A stretch of 64,000 nt of DNA. Origin: Torreya grandis. Taxonomy: Eukaryota; Streptophyta; Pinopsida; Cupressales; Taxaceae. The notes under the pieces were generated by a model that had not been told where the DNA came from, did not search any database, and saw only the letters and a program-made list of their open reading frames with translations. Positions 37,063 through 47,984 of the stretch are shown here, one piece after another. Location of the stretch: the NCBI GenBank assembly GCA_037957365.1, contig JARHVA010000349.1, positions 640,501 to 704,500 of the forward strand, written 5' to 3'. Both the position numbers and the translations under genes were made by a program. Every line of letters starts with the position of its first letter. Positions within the stretch are counted from its first letter, which is position 1.

Positions 37063-38965
37063 CCCATCTTTATGAATCATCACTAATACTGCAACTAGGA
37101 TCAAAAAGCTTGTAAGGAGCTCAAAGTTCACCAACTTACACTAATTTTTCTCTATACAAGATGCATGGGACTAGAAGATCTTCAAGACTTTTGAGGGTGT
37201 CTTTAGGCTAAATCTTCATGGCAAGAAGTTTTGGTTTAGAGGTATGTACTATATGAACCATCATTAAGATGGTGGACCTATAAAACCCTACATAAACCGT
37301 AAAACATACCTGATTTATGAAAAATTGATATATTTATAATAAAACAATATTTATTGGCCTGGAAAACATATTAAATTTATATTACACTTAGAGGATACCT
37401 CAACTATGATACCGATTTATACAGACTTCTATATGGACCTGTTAAAAACTATGTTTTTACAAGGATTTGAGCATAAAATAAGGTGTAGGGCTTGGTCAAA
37501 TGTTTCGAATAATTGGATGAGGTTATATGATAATTTTTTCACTTTATCAAATCATTAAACACTTACAATTCTACCTTAAAGTGTTCACATAAATTTGTGC
37601 CATACAGACAGTTGAAAAAGGCTAGTACAAGGTGACCTAATCACTTAGTTGGGTAGAGTTGAAAGTGTATATTGCTTAGAAGGGAATGAGTCATGATGTG
37701 ATGTGATTTTAAGGAATTTAAGCATGATAAAATATCATCTTTTAAGGCCATACTCAAGTTTTATGACCATCCAAACATGTGACACTAAACCGCTAGGCCT
37801 AATTGCCTAAGTGACCTACTTAGTCCAATAAGAGGACTAATGGCATAGAGGGGATGCTAGGAGGGTTAATTCAAGGTCATTAAACCATGTTAAATAATTC
37901 ATGAAGTATAACATGACACTTATCCATAGTCATTATGAAAGATAAAGCAATTTCTTAGCCTAGTCAACATGCAAATAGAAGGGTGGGCTACTTAGTAACT
38001 CATGGTGGCCTCATTGAATCACCTTAATGACTTGTAACTATCATGAGGAGAGGGTGTATAAAAATATTTGGCATGGATAATACTTGATGGGTTCAACCAA
38101 GTCTACACCAACCTCCATTACTCTACTTCAATTCCCAAGTTTCCCATTGAAGACCACCAATGCATGGAGGGAGATATATGAGGACTGTTATGGCTAGTGT
38201 AACTATTGTGTGAGTGGACTATGGTCATTTATAACCTTTTATCTGCACCTCTACACTAATTTACCTCTATTTATCTTCACATTTTTGTATAAATTGAGTC
38301 TTTAAGGCCATTGTACACATCCCTCACCTAGGTATGAGGAAAATCTACTTGGATTTGTACCTTGTAGACCTCTTGGATTGATTAATGAATTATTGTAGAT
38401 TCTTCATGTTAATCTATAGTGTGTATATTCTTGTGTTAATATTAATAAGTGGTATAATTTCTCCATTTTTAGGTCCTTTCCACACCTAGATGTTAGTAGG
38501 TTGTATGATATAGGTCATATGATGTGTTAAAAGTTGATTGTACTTGAAGTGTAACTTGGTTGGAAGTGTCTCAAAATAGGCCTCTCATCCATAATCTCTA
38601 AGTTGTATCCATCCACCATGAAATTCATATGAATTAATGATGCATATAATCCTTTGAGAGAGTGTTTTAGTTCATGTTTGGTTCATTAGTGTTGTTAAGA
38701 GTTCAAACATAGTAGATAAGCTATATTGGTGCATCACCATATTTAGATTAGGTTTCCTTTTATGCACTCTCTATCCATTTTATCTCAAACATAATTAGGT
38801 ATTAAGAATCAAGCTTAAGTTTATATACCAACAGATCTATCCCCATAACCTAGAGGGTTGGTCCTTTTATAGGCCACCCACAACCTTTGGACCAATCCCA
38901 TGTTATGCCAAACTTAAAGAGAAATGAACCATCTTCTTCGAAGGGTGAAGCTTGGAGTGTTAACA
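37063..38965 (+). repeat. 3' LTR of E1, segment 3
   Basis: Matches 4881-6785 of the left LTR ('cccatctttatgaatcatcac', 'aagatggtggacct', 'gtcaacatgcaa', 'tgtatccatccaccatga'). Ends 'gtgttaaca', then a single 'a' and 'gacct'. No genes. Confidence 0.8.
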
Positions 38966-38966
38966 A

Positions 38967-40205
38967 GACCTCCAGTTCAGAATATATCACTTAAATCATA
39001 TTTAAATATGCAAATAACATGTTCTCATACCATCATGACATTTAAATCCACTTGAAAGTACATTTTCACTACCATTAAGGAGTGTAGAAATAATGATAAT
39101 AAATATTATCAAAGTTGAAGCTATGGTTGAAGAGCTCTAATTATGATGCTTCCTGACCAAAAATTGGCACTTTAAACATGTATATAAGGTATATAAAATT
39201 GATAACTAGGTTTTTGGCCTCCCATTATTCTCAATCGACAAACCCACCACCTATTCTAGCCTCAAGAATGCCCTTCCTAATACAAGAAAAATGCAGTTTT
39301 AAAGCCTAAGTTCAAACATGTGTAAAATAAAACTTGTAAGTCATTTAGACCAACCATAATATCCTTAAATTACCTCTTGAAGTCCTCTAATCTCACCTTA
39401 GATCACTCAGGTGGAACCTTCAAGAGCAATCCATGGCAAAAGTTGTAGTGACAGATCCTAAATTGTAACTTTTTGGCATTGAATAGACAACTTCTTAAGC
39501 TCTAACTATCATTTCTACATCTGATACCTCTAACTAAGAATATATCACTTTAATCAAATATATATAGGTAAATTACACATTCTCACATGACCATGACTTT
39601 CAAATCCACCTAGAAGTATATTTTCACTACCGTTTAGGAGCATAGAAACACCGACAACAAATGTTGTCAAAGTTGAAGCTATGGTTACAAAATTTTGATT
39701 CTGATGCTTTCGGACTAAAAAATTAAACTACAAAAATGTTCAACAAGGGTAGATAAAATACATGATTAGGTTCTTGGCCTCCCATCATGCCTGATTAATA
39801 AACCCACCACCCATTCTAATGTAAAAATTGCCCTTCCCAATATAAGAAAAATGCAATTTTTAAGGCTAAGTTCAAACATGCATAAAATGAAACCTATAAG
39901 TCATTTCCATAAACCATCAGATCCCTCACTTTCCTATTGAATTAATCTAATCTCAGCCCAAAGCACTTAGGTAAAACCTTCAAGATCAATCCATAGCATA
40001 ATTTGTAATGATGGGTCCTAAAATACAAGTTTTTGGCATTGAATAAATAACTTCTTAAGCTCTAACTGCTGTTTCTACCTTTGAGACCTCTAGTTGAGAA
40101 TTTATTGCTTAGACCATATCTAGATAGGTAAATTACATTTGCTCCCACTACCACAAAATTCAAATCTACTTGGAAGTGCATTTTCATTGCTGTTCAAGAG
40201 TGTGA
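38967..40205. repeat. ~560 bp tandem satellite, about 2.2 monomers
   Basis: Landmarks repeat at 558-560 bp: 'aatatatcac' at 38981 and 39539 with 'aatttattgc' at 40099; 'cccttc' at 39271 and 39831. The phase continues across E1 from the fragment at 1-272. Copies are diverged by eye. The array stops at about 40205 in 'aagagtgtgaaaa'. No coding content. Confidence 0.85.
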
Positions 40206-40429
40206 AAAAACTAAGTACTTAAAAAGTTAGCTTCTCTTAGCTTGAAGAATATGCAATTCTTTACTAATAGTGCCAACCACATGAAGGTGGAAGCTTATTT
40301 GGCACCACCAACCTACAAAAAATTGTTAGTAAGTAATAAATAAATAAATTCATATGTATTACTTAGAAAATAAAAAACATATGGTAAAATTGATTACATA
40401 TACATTTAAAAAGTCAACATATATGCGTA
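40206..40429. other. AT-rich spacer
   Basis: Lies between the satellite and the transposase remnant. It may hold one end of that transposon, but no terminal inverted repeat was found by eye. Confidence 0.35.
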
Positions 40430-43400
40430 TTTCAATCTAATAAACCACTAGGATTTGCTCTAACCTTGATAGTATCAGGAATAACTTCATGGTCTGACTC
40501 TTGAACTTTCCATATATTCCTATTTAATAGCCTCCTATGATATTTTTGCAATTCAATATTTGTTGCAAGAATTAAATTTGAATAGTGTAATATCTTCCTA
40601 TGTATTTCAAATTCTTCAAACAACCATTGATCTAAATTTTATATAGGACATCATCAAAACCAAGTTCTAGTGACAACCACTGACCTAGTGGGATAGTCAA
40701 TGTTTTATACATCTATAACTAGGGAAGTCTTTTTTTCTCTCTCTACTCACTGACACAAATAGTAATCTATGCCCTCTTCATTGTCCTCATCTACAATAAA
40801 TATAAAAACATGCCTTGTATCACAAAAAACAAATTTTAGTGACACTATGAAGATATATAATGAGAATAAATTGTACATAATGAAAAATATTTTATGTGGT
40901 TACACTAGATCAAATACATGGTCAAATTCATTTGATAATGTCATATTTGTAAGTTGTAATGTTGTTAGAACTTGATATTTTTTGATTGGAATTAGAGGTT
41001 TGGAACTCTAGTCATCCACCCACTTTTATGGCTCACACTCATTCCAAACAGAGTCCATGCATGTATAACATAAACATGCCAAGTGTCTCATATTAATAGT
41101 CCGAGAGATTGCATTTGAGCTATGAAATGAGTGGAGCTCAGTTGAACCTATTAGAGTCATACAATCCTCATACTTTTTTAAGTGTTCTTCCTCCATTATC
41201 TATAAATGTCTATGAACAATATAATTTGGTAGAGCATCATGACACAGGTTCTCATTACACCATTTAACCATACTTTTTGCTTCTATAAAATTATCACCTT
41301 CTTCAAATTTCAACTCCTCCCTTACAACAACTTTTTTTTACACATGCTCCAGCACCTTCATGCTCCCCTTTTCCATGGCCAACCTTGATGAAACTCCAAA
41401 TGTGATACCAGTGGTAACATGCATCCTTCTCAACCAATAAAACATCCATACATTTTTGAATTATGATGTGTAATTGTTTGATCAAATGTAATATTGATTG
41501 AAAGTAATGTTCCTCTGACTCAACTATTCATAGAACTTCTAAAAATAATCTTGCACATACTCTAAAAAAATGTGATTGGTAATCTCTGATATATAAATGA
41601 TACTCCCTTAATATTTTTCATGGTTGCTCTATACTATCAGGTGCTTGCATGAATATGGCAACTTGTGATGAATTGTAATACTATTATTGAACTTCCATTT
41701 ATGGTTTAAATATGTAATTTTTAGAAAAATCAACTATTGAAACAATCAAACCAATTGAGAATGTATCCTTTCTTATATTTAAATGTTCATCCAACCATCT
41801 AGCCCTATGTGTGTGACTTACATACCTATAAACAATTTTCTCCTTAAATTTAACCAAAAATTCAAAAATAGGTATCTTTTTTGTAATAAGATCACACCTT
41901 TTAGATTATTTGCCATATTTTACTTGACAAGTCACCAATTTATATTTGATTAAACAGAGTAATTCATGTATAATTATAATTATACTCTCTTAATGGATAT
42001 AATTTTTTATTTTTGGCAATCCGCCATAAATGCTGCACTTTCCATCTAACCATAATTTGCTATAAAATAATTATCTATCTAGTCTTTAAAAAAAGTTGAA
42101 ATAAATTTCTTGGTTTATTTTGGTGGAACTTCAATGCCACACTCTCACAAATTTTTTTTAGTATGCAAAGTACAATGAATATGGTAAAAAACATCATAGT
42201 GCATTGAAAATTCAACATGTTGCCTAAAACAACAAGTGGTGCATGTGTGATTTACTTTTACATAAAAAGGTTTGGCCATCTAAAAATATTTTTTACTAAT
42301 AGAATATTATAGATGTTTTTCCAGAAACTTATAATACAAATATGTTTGAGTCATATCTAAGAAATGCTTCAGATGCAGTTCAATGTTATGAGAACCAACT
42401 CTTCTTTTCACTACATCTCTTGTAATGGGTGAAACTTTTGTATTATCTTTCCAAAATTGAGCATCAACTATAGCGTTGTCCTTTTATGGAAGTCTACCAG
42501 AGAATGCCCAAAGCTCATTGGGATTAGGTTTAAAAAGTCTTTCACGTCTTTTAATTGATTTCATTAATATTTTTTTGTTTATATTAAGTGTTTGACTTAT
42601 TTTTTAAAGCATTTATTTTTTCCTTATTTTTCCACTTATTGCACAAGTTGTAAGCATACATCAGGAAAAATTACAATCTTTGATGAATGAATTTGGGCCT
42701 ATAGTATGATATGAATCATGTATATTTTTAATAATTTCATTGTTTTCATCATCCATGTTAGATGTTCTTAGTCATAATGTGTACATTATAGGTCTCATCT
42801 TAATCAATTTTATAAACAAAACAAATAATTGACGTCTTTGACTATCATAATCCAAATTATGAAAGAAACTATCCCAAATTTGTTGATCTATCTTATTGAA
42901 TGGTGATAATTTTTTTTGTTATGCATTGGTTCTAAAATATTTTCATCGACTTCAATTAAGTACTTTCCTTTTCTATGCACAATTATTGGAGGTGTTATTA
43001 ATGGTATAATTTGTTGAGAGGGTGATTCAAAATTATTATTACTTTTATTGTTTAGAGGTGGGATGACATTTTATTCATTATTTATTTCTTCATTATATGT
43101 TTCCATGGAATTTTCTTGATTGTTAATTTCATCATTATTTGTTTCCATCAAATTTTATTCATTCATGGGGGATAAAACATCATATATAGACTCACAATCA
43201 ACAAAATAAAAAACTTGGAAATTTTAATGTAAAATTCGAACATCATCTAATTCATTATTATCAATTTCATGATTATTCATTTTATTATGGTCAATTTAAA
43301 CATTATTTAATTCATTATGGTCAATTTCATCATTGTTTAATTCATTATTTTCAATTGGATCATTATCTATGGCATTTGGTTCATCAAGATTAGAGTTTGT

Positions 43401-43520
43401 ACCTTATCTTAAATGAAGTTTTTGCATTCATATCTTGTGTTTATCTCTCAACTCTTATAATTCCTCCAGTGTTTTATTCTTCAACTTCTTCCTCTTCCTT
43501 GAATGTGATCTATCACCCAT
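40430..43520 (-). pseudogene. Decayed DDE-type transposase, family not named
   Basis: Read on the minus strand from 'MGDRSHSRKRKKLKNK' (start at 43520). An Asn/Asp-rich low-complexity part (43180-43400) is followed by 'KRRERLFKPNPNELWAFSGR' (~42490-42550) and 'DAQFWKDNTKVSPITRDVV'. Then come motifs that look like a DDE core: 'SIVDFSKNYIFKP' (~41705-41745), 'SNNYTS*FKN' (~41455-41480) with 'WMFYWLRRMH', and 'VGHGKGEHEGAGACVK' (~41340-41387). The C-terminal part (40432-40623) has 'ESDHEVIPDTIKVRANPSGL'. Uncharacterised eukaryotic proteins with VDFxENY ... SDGCxxQFKN ... GHGKGExDGxGA motifs are known to me as transposase-like; I infer the same here. Many stops and at least one frameshift near 41390. 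Confidence 0.55.
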
Positions 43521-43739
43521 TGGACAATTGATATCTTTTTAAAGGTGGGGTCAAATGAAGTACACAGGTCTCTTAGGTCCTATAGAAGTACACAAATAAT
43601 GTTTATGAGGACAAAATTCTTGATTTGGGTTAAAAATAGATGTTTAAAAGTGATTTTTATCTATATAAATAATATCAAAATCATGTTATTACATAACATG
43701 ATCATGTTATATAATGTAATTGCATTATTCTTAATATAG

Positions 43740-44870
43740 ATTAGGGATTAGGGCATAGGGTATAGGGATTAAAGATTAGGGCATTAGGGCATAGGTATTA
43801 CAATATGTTTTAGGGTTTAGGTATTGGTGATTAAGGGTATAGGGTTTAGGTTTAAGGGTGTATATATGGTCTAATCACTCTATGCCATGTGAACCTAATT
43901 ATTACTAAAAAGGATGTTAATTGTGGCTAAGTTGATTGGTAAATAGGGAACTTATGGTTTATAAATTAGGGTATAGTGTTTATGGTTTATGGTGTACATA
44001 GGGTCTAATGTGTTTTTAGTCTCAATTAGCCCCTACATCATCATAAATTGAGCCAATCAATCAATTGGGACATGAGTAATGTGATTTGGGCCAAATTAAG
44101 CAATGTCTACCTAATTATTACTCTAAATGAAGTTAACTAGTGTTAAACCAATTGATTTAGGATTAAAATATAGGGTATAGGTCTTATGGTTTAGGGCTTA
44201 GGGTTTAAGACCTATAAGGTTTAGGGTTTAGGGTACATAGGGTCCAATTGTAAAGATATTTGAGGATAATTTGAATCACATCGACCTATTTGTGATTATC
44301 AAATGTATTTTTGGGTTGTCATTATACCCCATGCCATTATGAATTTTGAGTGAATTAGTCAAATGGGGCAATCATTCATGTGATTTAGGCCAAATTTGTA
44401 AACTTAATTATTAGTTTAAATGATGTTATTGTGGGCTAAAATGATTGGTTTAGGGTTTAACGAGTTTATATTTATGGTTTAGAGTTTATGGATTGGGAAC
44501 TTTAGGGATTAGTTGAGGGTATATGTTTTGGGGTATATAAGGTATAATCATGAAGGTAATTGGGGCAAATTTGATCTCATTAAACCTAGATATGTGAGTA
44601 AAGAATGTGATTTTGGGCTCAATTATCCCTTACATCATCACAAATTGATCCATTTAATTAATTATGGTAATTAGATGTGATTTTGACAAAGTTGATCTTT
44701 GTGAACCTAATTATTATTATAAAAGGTGTTAATTGGGGATAAATCGATTGGTTTAAGGTTTAGGGTCTACAATTTAAAGGGTTTAGGGTTTAGGGCTTAG
44801 GGTTGAAGGTAAATGGTATAGGGTTTAGGGTTTAAGGTATATGATATAGGGTCCAATCGCTAAGGTAATT
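43740..44870. repeat. Degenerate tandem repeat with TTTAGGG-like tracts
   Basis: Three to four diverged units of about 220-305 bp each. Each carries 'cataggGTC(c/t)AAT', 'c(c/t)taattattA' and a tract of 'gggtttagggtttagg' type. 'c(c/t)taattatta' recurs near 43893, 44112, 44403 and 44707. The tracts are runs of the plant telomere unit TTTAGGG and one-base variants (e.g. 'ttaggg', 'gcttaggg'). Confidence 0.7.
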
Positions 44871-47800
44871 AAAGAAAATTTGAGTTGTTTGATCCTATTT
44901 GTAACAATTACCTTCATGTTTAAATTTTTGATAAAAGTAGGGTCAATTAAGTTATACATGTTGCATATATTATATAATCGATTGATCCATAATTTTGGTT
45001 TAGGGGCTCAATTTTGCCCAAATCATGCCCCTCATTACACAAATTGACTAATTAGATCAATTCACGATAGAATCAAATTTAATTTTGCCCCAAATCATGT
45101 CTTGATTTTTAAGGGGTTTAAATTGGTCTGAAATGCCTCCTCTATTAAATGAATTAAATCTTTGGTTAATTATATATGACATGACATTAGGGTTAATTTC
45201 ACTATAAATCACATCATATACAATTTGAAATAGGTTTTTGTGGCTCATTTTGACCCTAATTTCCTCTAAAATTGAACTAATCGACATTTGCATTCATTAT
45301 CTAATGACATTCAAGTTTATTGAGCTCAAAACCACATTATATACATATAAAACTTGCATTTAAATAACGTTTCTTTGCTTCAATTGAGCTAATGAAATTA
45401 GAGCTGATCAACTCCCTTATAACATTTTATAGTCATGAAATTAGGTTGAAGAGGCTCAAAATATCCCCAATTTACTTCAGATGCACAACTAGATTAGTAC
45501 TCCAAAGGCTAAGTTTTGGCCATAGGTTTAAAAAATGCATTTTATGACCTCTCATGATAAAATCAGTTATATCATAAAATGTATAATGAATTACACCTTA
45601 AAACCAAGTAATTATAAGTATTTAAGTTAACATATTAAAATAACTATTAAATTTTTGAAGTCTAATGTGATACCATGACACCTTAATTCACTATCCAAGG
45701 TTAGGGACCTTTCCCGTATCACATGAAAGAACACCACTATTAGGGAGCTCAGGAACATATAAAAACATATATAAAATTTGAGCTCAAGAGCAAATTTATG
45801 TTTTTGGGTGTTGTGAAGATATAACATGATTGCATTATTAATGCTATCACACTATTTGAATTTGAATTCGAACACTAATACTTTTGGTTGGGGAATGGCT
45901 TGGATACCTAAGCCAAAGGCTAGGTGGGACCTCTCAATGTACATCCAAGTTTGAGAGTTTTGATAGAAAAATAAAAAAATTCAACTTAGATATCCAAATA
46001 CACTATGAATTTAAATGGTAAAATTTAAAAAATTAATACCACCATGATGATTACACTCTCCTCTCTCCAAAAATATGATTTTTATAATTTTTAGACTAAG
46101 TTAAGGTTTCAATCTATGTTGATTTCTAACTATACCTTTTTTAGACCACTACATGTTGTAAATATACATGCCTATACATGTTCATATAATTTATTTTTCA
46201 TTGATCTAAGTGCAAAACAAACTATATGGTCACAAACCAAGCCTAATTCTACACATTAAAAAAAATGATTCTCATTTTTTTGAGGTAGTTAGGGGGGGCG
46301 CACGGATGGATATCCATTTTTTAATTAGATTTCATGATCTATTTACTTGTAAAATTCATAAAATAAGTATTAATTGAACAAATATAAAATAATATAAGTC
46401 TAAAACTAGAATATATTATCTAAATGTTCACCAAAGAGTTTCAAATAATATTAAATGCTGCTCAAAAAATTATGGGCCACACGACCATTTAACTACTCTA
46501 TTTTATTAAAAAAATATGAGTGCCTCTTCAAATTTTATATGCTTGACCTAGTTAAACTTAATAATTTTTATAAAAAATTAGTGTTTTGGAAACTAGACTT
46601 GAAATTCTAAATTTCATGTTTGTACACCATATTAAAAGTTGGAGTGTAGATATCTCAAATTATCTTTAGAAGTTCATATTTTTGAAATTTAAAGAATATC
46701 ATGTCCATGGGTTGGCCCCTTTTGTCCCCCACCTTTGTGCACTTACCATATTGAGAATTAAGTTATAAGATTGAGATATAATGATCTCAATAATCATGTC
46801 ATAACTCATCCTTACATCAGATTGGGAACATAATACCTTCCAATCTCCCTCAATAAATCTCTAAGGTTTTGGTCTAAACCTTTTCTAGTTCCAATGCTTC
46901 ATAAAGAAGCATCTTGATGCATGAGCATCATCCTGAGAATTGGAAATATGGTCAATATATGGTTTGTTAGGTATTATGAGGTTGTGTTTGAAAATAAGAA
47001 GCTTTACCAAGATTCATCTTATCTTGTATAGGTCATATAATCTTATATGTTATTTTCTCATCAAAAGTCAATATTTGAAAATTCATGTTTGTGAATGCAT
47101 TTGGAGGGGTGTTTTGGCATGTTTTAAGGTTTTAGGTACATAATAAAGAGTATCAAAAGTACATTTACCTATTGTAAATGTGTTTCAACCTCAAAACTTA
47201 GGCGAAACCTACCTTAAGACTAAGCAATGCAAGTACAACATAGGAGGAAGGATAAAGAAAGCATGCGTGAATAAGTTCAAGGTTGTTGAGATAAAATTGC
47301 TCCAAGAAACTAAGTTTAGACACTTAGTTACAAGATATGAAGATCTAACCATCTGAATGGGAGATCAAAGAAGCTATAAAATTAATGGAGTGAAGAAATA
47401 CATGTTTTTATAAGTTTTTGTCATGTTTTCATAAGAGGTTATAGGTCATTTAGAGCTACATGATGTAATCATGTTGTACGGTATATAACATAGATGTGTG
47501 TTGAAATTTTTAGTAACCATTGTTTCCATTATTGAGTATGTTTAAGTTCATAAGGTCTTTAAAGTTATTGGAATACTTTCATTAATGTCAATATGCCTAG
47601 TAAAATCACATTGAGGTCATATTGAAAATTTTCCCTTAGTCTAGGAGGCTAATTACAAAAGTTAAACTTTATTATGCTCTCTTAGTATGTTTTAAGACTC
47701 TTTTGAAAAATTTTAGGTATTTTTGACAAACCTATTTTAATATATTACATGCATGTACACAATAGAAAGTCTTAGATGATTTTTGGTCTTCATAACCACT

Positions 47801-47984
47801 TCTTAGTTGACTATCACAAGATTCATAAGCATGCCAAGTGTGGTGAAGGAAATCAAAGGGAAAATTGCAAGAAAATGAAGGATGTTGCATATGTGAAGGA
47901 TAATAATAAGTTTCATTCCTTGAATTAAGGATTTGGAGATGTTATTCATGCATATATAATAGTTTTAAATATCTTTTGGTGCTC
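44871..47984. other. AT-rich non-coding DNA
   Basis: No supported gene. At 44871-45500 there are weak echoes of the preceding repeat ('caaattgactaattagatcaatt', 'gggctcaattttgccc'). A short GC-rich patch 'ggggggcgcacggatgg' at about 46296 stands out from the background. ORFs such as 46940-47143 and 45627-45827 lack motifs. Part of this may belong to the long LTR of E2, whose left end was not located. Confidence 0.4.

Larger units (their letters stand above)
268..38971 (+). mobile_element. E1: giant-LTR retrotransposon, carrying nested insertions
   Basis: Two long direct repeats, about 275-6785 and 9811-38965, flank a ~3 kb internal region. Both begin TGA(G/C)AATTTGG and end near 'gtgttaa(t/c)a'. 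After removing the later insertions (2679-3871 on the left; 13053-31858 and 32008-37062 on the right) the LTRs are about 5318 and 5294 bp. A primer-binding-like segment follows the left LTR directly. The outer flanks both carry 'gacct' (268-272 and 38967-38971), with one or two extra bases at each junction. The internal part keeps only gag C-terminus, protease and acidic-region remnants and no reverse transcriptase, so E1 is non-autonomous, resembling large retrotransposon derivatives (LARDs). The two LTRs differ at many positions by eye, so it is old. Confidence 0.8.

Noticed and set aside
46285..46320. 'ggggggcgcacggatgg' GC patch
   Set aside because: Striking in an AT-rich background, but too short to assign; no inverted repeat or element end could be tied to it.
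47160..47400. Possible LINE endonuclease ('LLQETKF')
   Set aside because: Only one short match; no flanking endonuclease or RT motifs in any frame.
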